A stretch of 55,846 bases of DNA from a virus: positions 1 through 55,846 of the IMG/VR virus record IMGVR_UViG_3300042471_001765; one strand, given 5' to 3'. The notes under the pieces are model-generated. The model made no database searches and was not told where the DNA came from. It saw only the letters and a list, made by a program, of their open reading frames with translations. Position numbers and translations under genes: made by a program. Positions 44,452 to 53,794 of this stretch are shown here, in pieces (the stretch's first letter is position 1; each line of letters starts with the position of its first letter).

Positions 44452-46023
44452 TCAAAGATAAATACTAATAGCCTCAATTTCTATGCTTTCCGGGTCAATG
44501 GTTTGTCCCTCCTCTAACCCAACATCTTGGGGATTTACCGCATTATCTACCCCCAAAGCATCGATTTTTAAATTAATAAATTTCGGCTCCCCTTTTTGGC
44601 ACTCATTCTCTACCACATTTAAAAGCCTTTTCTCCACACTAGCTTTAACTGGTTCAGTTTTAAGAATCTCTTTTAATCGTCGCCCGTCGATAAATTGTTC
44701 TAAATTGCAAATATAAAGCGTTTTGCCTTTAATATTAGCTCCGAGGTTGCTGATATAGTCATTAACGCATGGGTTGTCGCTAGAAACATAGCGATCGTAG
44801 GCAATGTAATCTGTTTGCCAGTTATTTCTAGTTGGAAGATTTGGTTTATTTAATAATTCTTCTTTTAATTTTCCGCTTGGCAACATCTCAAAACTTTTTA
44901 TCTTACACCAAGGTTGAAGAGGCAAATTAACCTCCATATTTACGGTTTCTTTCCCCGCTGGTATTCTCAACAAAACGCGAGACTCCTGTGCTGCCAGAAA
45001 AAAGCGGTAAAAATCATCTGTTCTTAGTGATATTATTTTTTTAGTTTGATCATTTACTTTTAAATAATAATGCTTCATTACTGTTTGTATTGGTCTATCG
45101 ACAGGCACACCTTCTATACTTAAACTGAATTCAGTAAACAAGGAACCTGTTAGCTTGCATTGAAAGTTGATTATTAAATAAATAAAATATACTTCATCCC
45201 TGGGTTCAAATTCTAGCGTAGTATTTAAAGAGTTTCCTTGGTATCTGGGGCTGTCTGATGCAAGTACGTTTACAGCTACAATCCATTCACCATCGCTAGA
45301 ATTTACACTGCCATTAATTGTTAATTCCGTTCTTTCGTAAATAGCCAAGCCATAAGTTCTTGCTTGAAATTCATCCGTTGGAAAAGTCTCAACAGTTATT
45401 GAATTACTAAAATACGGTGGAATCTCGCTATCAATTGGCACACCGTTAACAGATACTTTTTTAACGTCAACGGCGGAAAAGATGGGACTATTAGCGATCG
45501 CTTCTTCACGAGAAGACCACCCCGGAAGTTGAGAACCGTGATCGTAGTTGTACTTCCATCCCTCGTATTCTTCTTCTTTTACTTCATAGCCGGAAGTCCT
45601 AATAAAGTAATAAGGCCTCCCCGCGCACAATTTTCGATATATAGATGTATCTGGAATATAGAACCATCTATCGCTACAAATACAGGGACGTTCTTCTTCC
45701 ACAACCTCAGTGACACTGTACAGTATTGCCACTATTGGCTCTTTTTTGGCTTCACTCTGTACAGTCCTTCTGTAGCTGATTTGCCGGCTATTATTTACCT
45801 CACTCCTTACGTCACCGCCGGTAATATACCATTGTCCATCGTCAGCCAGGAAGCTCGTACATTCCCCCGGTGCTAAATCCTTAATGCAAGTACCTTGGAT
45901 GCTTCCCTTTGATGTCTTGATCCAGATTTTTTCTCCAGCCCTACCCCCAGAAGTAGTACCACTGCGGATCTGGTTAAGTACGGTGTCTCCTAGTAGGTTT
46001 TGTATCTCTTGATCGCCAATCAT
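44452..46023 (-). CDS. Tail-region structural protein
   Basis: 523 residues. The N-terminal ~70 residues, GDQEIQNLLGDTVLNQIRSG and further IKTSKGSIQGTCIKDLAPGE, are unusual among tail genes. The middle is beta-rich with repeated strands (TYGLAIYERTELTINGSVNS). The end is EEGQTIDPESIEIEAISIYL. Last gene of the minus-strand tail unit, coupled by a four-base overlap to the LamG gene before it. Exact role unknown; likely tail fibre or baseplate component. Confidence 0.5.
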   Translation of the reverse strand: MIGDQEIQNLLGDTVLNQIRSGTTSGGRAGEKIWIKTSKGSIQGTCIKDLAPGECTSFLADDGQWYITGGDVRSEVNNSRQISYRRTVQSEAKKEPIVAILYSVTEVVEEERPCICSDRWFYIPDTSIYRKLCAGRPYYFIRTSGYEVKEEEYEGWKYNYDHGSQLPGWSSREEAIANSPIFSAVDVKKVSVNGVPIDSEIPPYFSNSITVETFPTDEFQARTYGLAIYERTELTINGSVNSSDGEWIVAVNVLASDSPRYQGNSLNTTLEFEPRDEVYFIYLIINFQCKLTGSLFTEFSLSIEGVPVDRPIQTVMKHYYLKVNDQTKKIISLRTDDFYRFFLAAQESRVLLRIPAGKETVNMEVNLPLQPWCKIKSFEMLPSGKLKEELLNKPNLPTRNNWQTDYIAYDRYVSSDNPCVNDYISNLGANIKGKTLYICNLEQFIDGRRLKEILKTEPVKASVEKRLLNVVENECQKGEPKFINLKIDALGVDNAVNPQDVGLEEGQTIDPESIEIEAISIYL

Positions 46024-46703
46024 AAGTATGTATCAGTTTCAGGATTAAAATTAGCCGTGTATCTCGCCACCCCTTTAGTCACTCGCACCCTTTCCATGTA
46101 CCCAGCAAAAGGATCATGGTAGATATTACCACTTCTTCCAAGAATGAAATTCAAGCCATCGTAATTATCCGCAACATTGGCAGAAGTCAAGGGGATACCA
46201 TTTAGAAAAATAGTAATTACTCCATTCAGCCTGGACATTGCTACATGATTCCATTGATTATTAATAATCGGTCCACCTGAAGCCTGTACCCCAAAATTAT
46301 AGTAAACAACAGAAGATTCTAAAATATACAATCCTTTTTCAGTCCAGTCTCCTGAAATAATTACCGCCTGTAAGTTGCTACCGCCAGTCCGGAATAGCCA
46401 TAATTCCGCGGTAAAATCACCAGTCCCTAGCGCTAAATCCAGACTATTTGCAGTACTTAACCTGGATGAATTAAATAAAATACTGCTAGTCCCCAATCTT
46501 GATTGATCGCCAGAAATAATAGCTGGATTCAATCCATTATTATTAATAACTTTTGGGGTCTGAGAGCTATCAATAATACTTGCACTACCAATAACCCCCT
46601 CTCCCTTCAAAAACAAAACCACATTATCGGCATAAGGATCATTGCCACCACCGCCACCACCGGGCTGAATGAAATTAACACCTACAGGAAAAAACATAAC
46701 CAT
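46020..46703 (-). CDS. LamG/concanavalin-like adhesin of the tail
   Basis: 227 residues from ATG 46703, chosen because GGAGGTG lies just before it; a longer frame to 46748 overlaps the fibre gene. After a Gly-rich run (QPGGGGGG) come the strands of a LamG-type jelly roll: VVLFLKGEGV, SILFNSSRLSTANSLDLALG, FTAELWLFRTGG, NNQWNHVAMSRLNGVITIFL and YMERVRVTKGVARYT. Such domains bind glycans and often sit at fibre tips. It directly follows the collagen-like fibre. Confidence 0.75.
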   Translation of the reverse strand: MVMFFPVGVNFIQPGGGGGGNDPYADNVVLFLKGEGVIGSASIIDSSQTPKVINNNGLNPAIISGDQSRLGTSSILFNSSRLSTANSLDLALGTGDFTAELWLFRTGGSNLQAVIISGDWTEKGLYILESSVVYYNFGVQASGGPIINNQWNHVAMSRLNGVITIFLNGIPLTSANVADNYDGLNFILGRSGNIYHDPFAGYMERVRVTKGVARYTANFNPETDTYL

Positions 46704-46704
46704 G

Positions 46705-49700
46705 CTACACCTCCACCGCGATCGGAAATAAGGTAATAGCTGATGCACTTCTAGCTACACCTGTAAGAATATTTCTTTTCCCTGGATTGACATTAATACT
46801 TGAATTATCGCCAGCTAGTCGTTTAAAAATGGAATTTAAATTAACAGCATACCCCGTCGCATCTTGAATCAGATAAATAATATATGTAGCACCTGGTTGG
46901 ATATTACTAATAGTTAAATCTGTAACCACACCTGTAATAGTATGACTAAAGATATTCCCAGAGCCACCATTTAGTACCACATTACCACTGCCAGAGCTAG
47001 TAATAATACTACCGGATTGAGCCGCGGTAAATTGTTGAGCCGCGGTAGTAAAAGCAACCTTGTTAATCGCGCCATTGCTACCCAGCCTAGCGTGTAGTTC
47101 ATTGTTTTTATTGTATATTTTGATTTCACTATCAGTACTTGGATCTACCCCGGTGGGAATTACACCTAATTCAGGAGCAGCGCTCACGCTCCCCGCAGCC
47201 CCTGTTGCCCCTTCTACACCACCACTGGAAACACGACTATTACTAATTATCGAGCTACCAGCGATCGCATTACCAGTGGCTCCTGTATTTTCAATAGTAA
47301 CGGAATCACTAGCGACACCAGTCACCTTGTAGTACCCACCGCCACTGACAAAAATAGTTTGTCCCACGGAGATCCAGTCTGAGTTGCCGACAAACAATAC
47401 CCCACTACTCCCGATGGCAGGCTGGATAAAATTATTAGTGGTGTTTGTAAACGCACCTTGTCCTACAGCCCCCGTTGCACCTGTAGCACCAGTTGCACCC
47501 GTCGCGCCAGTTGCGCCTTGGATACCCCCGCTAGAAATACTCCGTCCGGTTGCAGCGATCGCACCTGGTAAAGCATTTCCCGTATAGCCTAAATTTTTAA
47601 TCTCAACAGATGTACTACTGGGCTTGGATACAACAGAATAATACCCACCATCCTGGACATAAACGATCATCCCAGTAGCCATCCAATCGCTATTACCCAC
47701 CGAAGCCGTGACATTAGCATTAACCGCAGGCTGGGTAAACCCACTAGTAGTTGCGGTATATCCAGCACTACCTGGTAATCCAGCAATCCCACCGGGACTT
47801 ACCCCCTTACCTGCGGCTATTAATTCATAATAATTACCATTACCAGGATGTCCATCATTTTGAAGAATCAAGGATGATGAATTAGGTTTACTCGCAACTA
47901 CAAAACTTCCAGCATCTTGAATATAAACGAATTGTCCAACAACGGCCCAATCTGAATTACCGACAGCCACCGAGACCGTAGTCCCAATAGCAGGAATTAC
48001 AAAAGAGCCTGTAGTTATAGTGAATGCGTTAATTCCATCCGTACCATCCGTACCATCCGTACCATCCGTACCATTTGTACCGTTTACGCCATTTGCACCA
48101 TCAGCACCCCTAGGTATACTGAAAGTCAAGTACACCTGGTTACTCGATCCAGACTGTGCTACCGTAGCTTGAGACCCCGGTGCTAGAGTCAGTACATCAG
48201 GGTTTACAGCCACACTCGCTGGCTGAAAATCCCCATCCCATTCTCTGATACAGTCCGCAGCGACATGAGATATGGATGTAATTTGATTCCCGTTGTACTG
48301 GAAAGAATAGGCGATCCTAAAATTAGTTGTCGGGAAGTTACCAGCGATCGCGGTAGGTGTAGGGATAGTTGCAGCAAATAGAGAAAAATCAGCACTAGCC
48401 ACAGGTAGACTAGCCACAGTACCAGACTCCCAGTCGATAATCTCAAACACTTGAGTAGTATTACCGGGAACCACCGAGAATCCAGAGAATTTCTTAATTT
48501 CTAAAGTATCTTGCCTCTGGATATAAAAATTAATCCCAAAAGCATTAAAAACAGCCTTATCACTTCCAGCCAAAACATCAGGATAGTCATCCCTTACAGC
48601 CACCGGGAAAGTAATAGAAATTGAAAAACCACCACCACTTAAGTAACTACTAAAGCTCCCAGCCACACTCTCCCCAGCCACCGTTCCGACGATTGCCCGG
48701 ATAGCTTCAGCCTCGGTTGGTTGATAGCTTGGCAACGCAGTAAACACCGCAGCATTACCATTAATAATTACCTTTTGTCCTGCCAAATTAGCAGACAAAT
48801 TCCCATAGGTACGCCGTGGCTTAATAGGAAAATCATAAGATGCAACGATAGCCGCACCCCGTAGCACATCATAAGTCAATCCCGTATTAGGTACTACCCT
48901 GTACTTATCCCCCAAATCGTAAATAATCCCTCTTTTAGATAAGTCCCCATCAATAGATAACAGCTTTCCCAGGGGGTTGTAGTCACCCGATCGCGTCCGA
49001 GTCACCGGGATTACACCAATTACCGCCTTGGGTGTCACTTCATTATTAAGCTCTGCAACGCTAAAAAATGGCTTGACTGCTAGAGCGATCGCTTCCCCCG
49101 GTTGCAGATCATCAATGGTTATAAATGGTGTTTCTAGCCTTGGCGACCAGGGAATAAAAGCCCCTAGATTAGGAAAATTTCTACCCTCCACATCGGTAGT
49201 ACGGTAAGTTCCATCACCCCTGACAAAACCATCAAACCGCACCAAAAACAAACTACTCAGCAAGTCAGGCGATCGCTTGTTGTTATATTCCAGTTCAACA
49301 CCAAATTCAGTACCCGCGGGTAAAACCACAGTCTGATCATTGTAGATAAAATACCGAGCTTCCCATGTGGGTTCATACTTACCTAGGGTAGTTCCTGGAT
49401 ATGGTGGTGTAGGTATTACAGTAGTTCCCGTGGGATTTACTTCACTTAGCGGGCGATCGCTACCCACCGCATCACTATCTGGATTCCCCACATAGGTAGA
49501 AGCACCCCCCACCTGTACCCATTGACCAAAATCAACGCCAATCACAAAATCACTCACAGGCAACTCTGAATCAGCCCGATACTCCAACCACCGGGATTGA
49601 TTAGTCACCCACCGTACCTGTCCATCTATGCGATCGCTCCCAGTAGGTAAGCTCGCGATGGTAGCCACTGAGGGAGCCAAGGCAATATGAGCATTCCGTG

Positions 49701-50067
49701 ATAATTCAATGGTCGCTGGTAAATCCACCTTAGTGGTTTGCTTGTCGTAACCCAAGCCGTACTTGTAGCCGTGATACCTAGCGATTTGCACATGAGTACT
49801 AGGATCCGCAGTAGTTCCAGCGCTAACAACAAAATAGTGGACATCCCAAGCTGGTTTGCTAACACTTGCAGGGATGGTAATAATAATTTTTTGATTAGCA
49901 GCATAACTAACTACACTGGATACCGCCGGAGCATTAAACCCCACCCGATTTTGTAATTGAAATGATAAATATAAATTCCCCCCGGTGGTTAGCTCGCCGC
50001 CGGACACCACAGCAACCTGAAAAGCTGGGCAATTAGTACCTACCCCTGCATACCTAGCGATCGCCAT
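46705..50067 (-). CDS. Tail fibre with collagen-like repeats
   Basis: 1120 residues. The first ~600 residues are beta-rich and start as fibre attachment domains do. Collagen-like Gly-X-Y runs follow, a GTDGTDGTDGTDG stretch (DNA 9-bp repeats at about 48037-48080) and a GATGATGATGATGATGAVG run (about 47480-47515). Between and after them is a repeated ~65-residue unit with FTQPAVNANVTASVGNSDWM / FIQPAIGSSGVLFVGNSDWI type text. The C-terminal ~110 residues are a head domain (FKRLAGDNSSINVNPGKRNI). It should form trimers and bind host surface. The gene end holds the ribosome site of the LamG gene. Confidence 0.85.
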   Translation of the reverse strand: MAIARYAGVGTNCPAFQVAVVSGGELTTGGNLYLSFQLQNRVGFNAPAVSSVVSYAANQKIIITIPASVSKPAWDVHYFVVSAGTTADPSTHVQIARYHGYKYGLGYDKQTTKVDLPATIELSRNAHIALAPSVATIASLPTGSDRIDGQVRWVTNQSRWLEYRADSELPVSDFVIGVDFGQWVQVGGASTYVGNPDSDAVGSDRPLSEVNPTGTTVIPTPPYPGTTLGKYEPTWEARYFIYNDQTVVLPAGTEFGVELEYNNKRSPDLLSSLFLVRFDGFVRGDGTYRTTDVEGRNFPNLGAFIPWSPRLETPFITIDDLQPGEAIALAVKPFFSVAELNNEVTPKAVIGVIPVTRTRSGDYNPLGKLLSIDGDLSKRGIIYDLGDKYRVVPNTGLTYDVLRGAAIVASYDFPIKPRRTYGNLSANLAGQKVIINGNAAVFTALPSYQPTEAEAIRAIVGTVAGESVAGSFSSYLSGGGFSISITFPVAVRDDYPDVLAGSDKAVFNAFGINFYIQRQDTLEIKKFSGFSVVPGNTTQVFEIIDWESGTVASLPVASADFSLFAATIPTPTAIAGNFPTTNFRIAYSFQYNGNQITSISHVAADCIREWDGDFQPASVAVNPDVLTLAPGSQATVAQSGSSNQVYLTFSIPRGADGANGVNGTNGTDGTDGTDGTDGINAFTITTGSFVIPAIGTTVSVAVGNSDWAVVGQFVYIQDAGSFVVASKPNSSSLILQNDGHPGNGNYYELIAAGKGVSPGGIAGLPGSAGYTATTSGFTQPAVNANVTASVGNSDWMATGMIVYVQDGGYYSVVSKPSSTSVEIKNLGYTGNALPGAIAATGRSISSGGIQGATGATGATGATGATGAVGQGAFTNTTNNFIQPAIGSSGVLFVGNSDWISVGQTIFVSGGGYYKVTGVASDSVTIENTGATGNAIAGSSIISNSRVSSGGVEGATGAAGSVSAAPELGVIPTGVDPSTDSEIKIYNKNNELHARLGSNGAINKVAFTTAAQQFTAAQSGSIITSSGSGNVVLNGGSGNIFSHTITGVVTDLTISNIQPGATYIIYLIQDATGYAVNLNSIFKRLAGDNSSINVNPGKRNILTGVARSASAITLFPIAVEV

Positions 50068-50104
50068 GGCTTACCTCCATTCATATAAATTCCCTAATCA
50101 TATA

Positions 50105-51925
50105 CTAAGGTGCGGGAGCATTTTTGTATGGGTGATCAGAAGGTAGCCTGCCAGCAATTCCCCACTTATGGGTTAAATCGCTTTCCATTAATTGTCTTTC
50201 TTGGTCTGATAGATTGCGATTAAAAAATACAATTTCTCGGATAGAGCCTACAAATTCAAATCCAGAATTAACTCCCCCAATTTGAACATTACCTAGCGAC
50301 CAAGAGAAAGCACCGGAACTGACAGAAGTAATAAATTCGCCATCCCTGTAATACCTCATGCTTATTCCCGTATGGCTAACGTAAATCATAGAAAGAGTCG
50401 AGACTGGAACATTAAGGGCAATACTGTTGCCCCCATGTCTAACCCATGATCCTAAACTTAAATTTCCTATTCTGCCACCAGAACCAGGGGCAGCATCAAA
50501 TAAACCCATTAAATAAGTATGATCAAAAACAAAGAACACATCTAATATATCGCCAGGGTCTGCCATGTCCGGGAACCGCAATCTATTATTAGTGAATACT
50601 ACCTTTTTGTCTACTGCATTGTATACTGGTTCTCTTCCTGAAGTTATAGCCACAGCATGATAGTTGTTACCACTTACATCATTCCATTGAGTAATTAAGT
50701 TCCCAGATAACTGGAAAGTATTTGTATTGGCAGCGTCCAGGTGTAAAAATGCGCTGTACCTTAAAGCTTTAACAATGGATGCAGTCGCTGTACTTGTACC
50801 GATAGTAGAATTAACAGGATTCATCAACCTAACAAGCAACTGTCTGTAACTATTTGCCTTAGTTGCGATCACCAAATTATAGGGATTAGCCGAAAAATCA
50901 ATACTTCCAGATGGGTATACATCCCCCACAAAATCCGAGGATATAGCAGGGTCGCTTCCAGCGCCTTCTACCGCATAGTTGATGGAAGAAATACCATAGG
51001 GTGTGTGACGCTTCACTTCAAAAGTAATGCGCTGCTCTCTAGCATTTCCTACATCAACAATTTGATAGGAAATATATTTAATGATTATGTAGTTATCAGT
51101 AGGAGGCATATCTTTATAAGGATGTGTAGAATTTAAGATACTTCCATTGAATCCCCATTTATATGCTAATCGTGCCTCCAATAATTGTCTTTGCTCTGTT
51201 GAGGGGATGGAACGAAGTATTATTAACTCGTATAACAAAAAAGAATTATGTTCAGTTTCTGAGATCCCGTTAGCGTCCCTAGCTCCTATCAAAAATCTAA
51301 TATTATTAGATCCGCCGGAAGTTGAGTAAGCTCTTAAGGATGATATAATACCGTTCCTGTGAATAAAATGCCCATTCCCATCATCAATAATCTGTCCGCA
51401 TATCATAGGACTTTCTGCTTCCGCAGAAGCATAAGACAAAGATTGTGCGCTACCAGTACCAATCTCATCTCTGTACCCAGTAATAGAAGTACTGCTAGTG
51501 GCAACTACTCTATACCTACCACTATTTGAGGTATTACTATGTTTGCCAAAAATAGCCCCGCTGTATATACTCGTATTTATACGACTAATAACAGCAATAG
51601 AGTATAAATCTTGCCCATTTAAATCTAATAAATTGGAATCTCCACAACTCAAAAAATGCAATACCGAAGCATCAAAATAGACATAATTCGTCGATTGGTA
51701 ATAATAAGGTTGGCGAGCAGGATTAGTCTGTACTGCATGAATATTATTCCCGCTCAAATCTTTAATTTGAGATACACCTTTAGGATTTGAAGTACCATTG
51801 AGAGTCAAATTGTTAACTGAAGCATCAAGCCATAAAGTAGGACTTAGATCCCTTATATAAAAATCAATTTTCACTTTCTTGATTTTTCTAAGCAACCGCC
51901 CGCGACCATTGCTATTCAATAACAT
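50105..51925 (-). CDS. Tail adhesin with two LamG-like domains
   Basis: 606 residues, with two copies of a similar module. Unit one: LSPTLWLDASVNNLTLNGTS, IKDLSGNNIHAVQ, RQLLEARLAYKWGFNG and HPYKDMPP. Unit two (from about residue 390): AFLHLDAANTNTFQLSGNL, WNDVSGNNYHAV, RQLMESDLTHKWGIAG and HPYKNAPAP. This is the concanavalin-like pattern that ends in a DLxHKWG..LP..HPYK motif, common in tail fibres. Probably a receptor-binding or accessory fibre. It overlaps the start of the gene at 52374-51925 by one base. Confidence 0.7.
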   Translation of the reverse strand: MLLNSNGRGRLLRKIKKVKIDFYIRDLSPTLWLDASVNNLTLNGTSNPKGVSQIKDLSGNNIHAVQTNPARQPYYYQSTNYVYFDASVLHFLSCGDSNLLDLNGQDLYSIAVISRINTSIYSGAIFGKHSNTSNSGRYRVVATSSTSITGYRDEIGTGSAQSLSYASAEAESPMICGQIIDDGNGHFIHRNGIISSLRAYSTSGGSNNIRFLIGARDANGISETEHNSFLLYELIILRSIPSTEQRQLLEARLAYKWGFNGSILNSTHPYKDMPPTDNYIIIKYISYQIVDVGNAREQRITFEVKRHTPYGISSINYAVEGAGSDPAISSDFVGDVYPSGSIDFSANPYNLVIATKANSYRQLLVRLMNPVNSTIGTSTATASIVKALRYSAFLHLDAANTNTFQLSGNLITQWNDVSGNNYHAVAITSGREPVYNAVDKKVVFTNNRLRFPDMADPGDILDVFFVFDHTYLMGLFDAAPGSGGRIGNLSLGSWVRHGGNSIALNVPVSTLSMIYVSHTGISMRYYRDGEFITSVSSGAFSWSLGNVQIGGVNSGFEFVGSIREIVFFNRNLSDQERQLMESDLTHKWGIAGRLPSDHPYKNAPAP

Positions 51926-52374
51926 TAATTCAAAACTCCTTGTACCTCAAAACTTGATACTGGATAAATCCCCAACTGCTGCGATCTAGATTCACCCTTA
52001 ATATATTGCTGATATCCAGGATCATCTTCTGTTGCTTCCAAAAGTACTTGAATCTTACTGGCAGATTCAGCGCTAATCAATCCCTGAACAATCATCAAAT
52101 AAGCCATTAAATTATCCTTGCTCCTCAGATCAACGCTAAGTCTGATGTCAGAGACTAGATTAGGGATTTTATATAATTCCAGTGCTTCCCCAGGAGTTAA
52201 AGCACCAAACAGATCCAGCATTTCAGGGCATTTCCACACCTTACCTTGTGGTAGAGGATTCAAAATCAGAGGCTGATAATTCAATTGATTTGCGATCGCT
52301 TGGTAATCTTGTGAATCAACTAAATCCGCATACTGCTCATTTTGTAGTTCGGTTTTTAAAATCTCATTTTTCAT
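51925..52374 (-). CDS. Small tail-region protein
   Basis: 149 residues, helical and acidic: LQNEQYADLVDSQDYQAIAN, PEMLDLFGALTPGEALELYK, LIVQGLISAES-type text (MIVQGLISAESASKIQVLLE). It contains no membrane helix. It lies between the repeat protein and the LamG adhesin and overlaps or abuts both, so it is a co-expressed tail component, maybe an assembly factor. Confidence 0.5.
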   Translation of the reverse strand: MKNEILKTELQNEQYADLVDSQDYQAIANQLNYQPLILNPLPQGKVWKCPEMLDLFGALTPGEALELYKIPNLVSDIRLSVDLRSKDNLMAYLMIVQGLISAESASKIQVLLEATEDDPGYQQYIKGESRSQQLGIYPVSSFEVQGVLN

Positions 52375-52376
52375 AA

Positions 52377-53204
52377 TTAAACAGCCTCCACTCGATATCT
52401 ACCAGATACAAAAAACTCAACAGCATTAGATAAATTAACAATAAAAGCAGTATTAACTGGCAACTCTAACTCCTTCCAGTAATCAAAGCTTTGAATAACC
52501 CCATCACCTTCATCGGGACATTTAAGGCGATCAATAATAGTAGCTCCCTTCTTAATTAGCACCACGGTACTGGTAGTGCTATTATTTTGTATTTTGTATT
52601 CTGAAATCACCAATCGGAAACCAGCGCCCGGACTAGCGATCACTGTATTATCCCCAGAAGTAGAAAACAACGTAGTAGGGAAATCCAAATAATTCCTAGT
52701 AGTGATGCCGCCGGAAGTTTTCAAGCTCCCATTAACAATCAGCCCATCGATAGTATTATCCAACTCGATCAGCTTAGTAGAAATTGACCCTAGAGTAGTT
52801 TGAGTAGCCAAACCATCCAACTTTGTAGAGATAGTCCCCAAAGTGTCTAGCTTTGTAGATGCACTGGTTAAAGTAGTTTCTCTGGCAACCACACCACCTA
52901 GATTATTTACAGATATCGTAATATTATCTAACTTCGTGGATGCACTGGTTAAAGTGGCTTGAGTAGCCAACCCATCCAACTTTGTGGAGATCGTATTTAA
53001 AGTATCCAGTTTCGTGGATGCACCAACTAAGGTGTTTTCTTTAGCCAACAAAGAAACATCGATCGCTACCTCAATTCCCCCAACAATTAATTCTCCCGTC
53101 TCTTCAATAGCGATCGCCTTTACATCCCCCGCCGCCGTCACACCACCAATTAAAGTAGTCGATATAGTCCCTGTTTTGTCGTTGCCATTTTCAAAAGTAG
53201 TCAT
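52377..53204 (-). CDS. Tail protein with TKLD-type helical repeats
   Basis: 275 residues. The central ~100 residues repeat S-T-K-L-D-x-L units (for example LTSASTKLDTLGTISTKLDG), giving a trimeric coiled coil or fibre shaft. The C-terminal ~100 residues are beta-rich (FSTSGDNTVIASPGAGFRLV), as in a virion surface knob. Start overlaps the stop of the previous gene. Likely an attachment or distal tail protein. Confidence 0.6.
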   Translation of the reverse strand: MTTFENGNDKTGTISTTLIGGVTAAGDVKAIAIEETGELIVGGIEVAIDVSLLAKENTLVGASTKLDTLNTISTKLDGLATQATLTSASTKLDNITISVNNLGGVVARETTLTSASTKLDTLGTISTKLDGLATQTTLGSISTKLIELDNTIDGLIVNGSLKTSGGITTRNYLDFPTTLFSTSGDNTVIASPGAGFRLVISEYKIQNNSTTSTVVLIKKGATIIDRLKCPDEGDGVIQSFDYWKELELPVNTAFIVNLSNAVEFFVSGRYRVEAV

Positions 53205-53767
53205 TACTTTAATCTCAACTTAGATTCAGTAAACCCAATATTCCAATTATCTTTAAAATAATCCTGATTATAGCTCAATCCGGGTAATCCATCCACTGTC
53301 ATCTGCCCAAACCGAACGGTAGCCCGTTTATTTTGATAAGTTATGTATTCGTTGGGTTCTACCCCGCAAAAATCAATTACTTTTACAGGGAAAAATTGAT
53401 TGTATTTGGATGATTCAGAGATGAGAATCAACCGATAAATCACATCAAAAATCACCCGCTCTTTTTGAAGAATCGTCGCCTTAAAACCACGTTGTACAGT
53501 ACTAGCAGCGTATCCCATACCATTAAAAGTAGGCTTCAATCCCTCATTCCCAAGGTTATTACTCTCTAAGGCATAATCTGGAAATAATCTCAGGTATACA
53601 TAGTCTTCCCCGTCGGTGTGGTACAGAGTCGGATCAAACAGGTAAAACCAAGTGGAGGGTATGGCTAAAGCTTCAATTACAGCAATGGGTGTGAGGATCA
53701 TAATTGGTTGCCTCGCCCATTCCCCTAAACACTTTTGCGCATTGACAATCAAATCCCTAGTACTCAT
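53204..53767 (-). CDS. Tail protein
   Basis: 187 residues. LIVNAQKCLGEWARQPIMIL at the start, YVYLRLFPDYALESNNLGNE in the middle, and IDFCGVEPNEYITYQNKRAT near the end. No domain recognised; the length and position directly after the tape measure fit a distal tail or baseplate protein. It has 27 bp between it and the tape measure. Confidence 0.5.
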   Translation of the reverse strand: MSTRDLIVNAQKCLGEWARQPIMILTPIAVIEALAIPSTWFYLFDPTLYHTDGEDYVYLRLFPDYALESNNLGNEGLKPTFNGMGYAASTVQRGFKATILQKERVIFDVIYRLILISESSKYNQFFPVKVIDFCGVEPNEYITYQNKRATVRFGQMTVDGLPGLSYNQDYFKDNWNIGFTESKLRLK

Positions 53768-53794
53768 AGCTCATGTAAATATTTTCATGGGTGA

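Noticed and set aside
47475-48085. Short tandem DNA repeats in the tail fibre, at first glance like a CRISPR or satellite
   Set aside because: 9-bp units in frame coding Gly-X-Y collagen text; no spacers.
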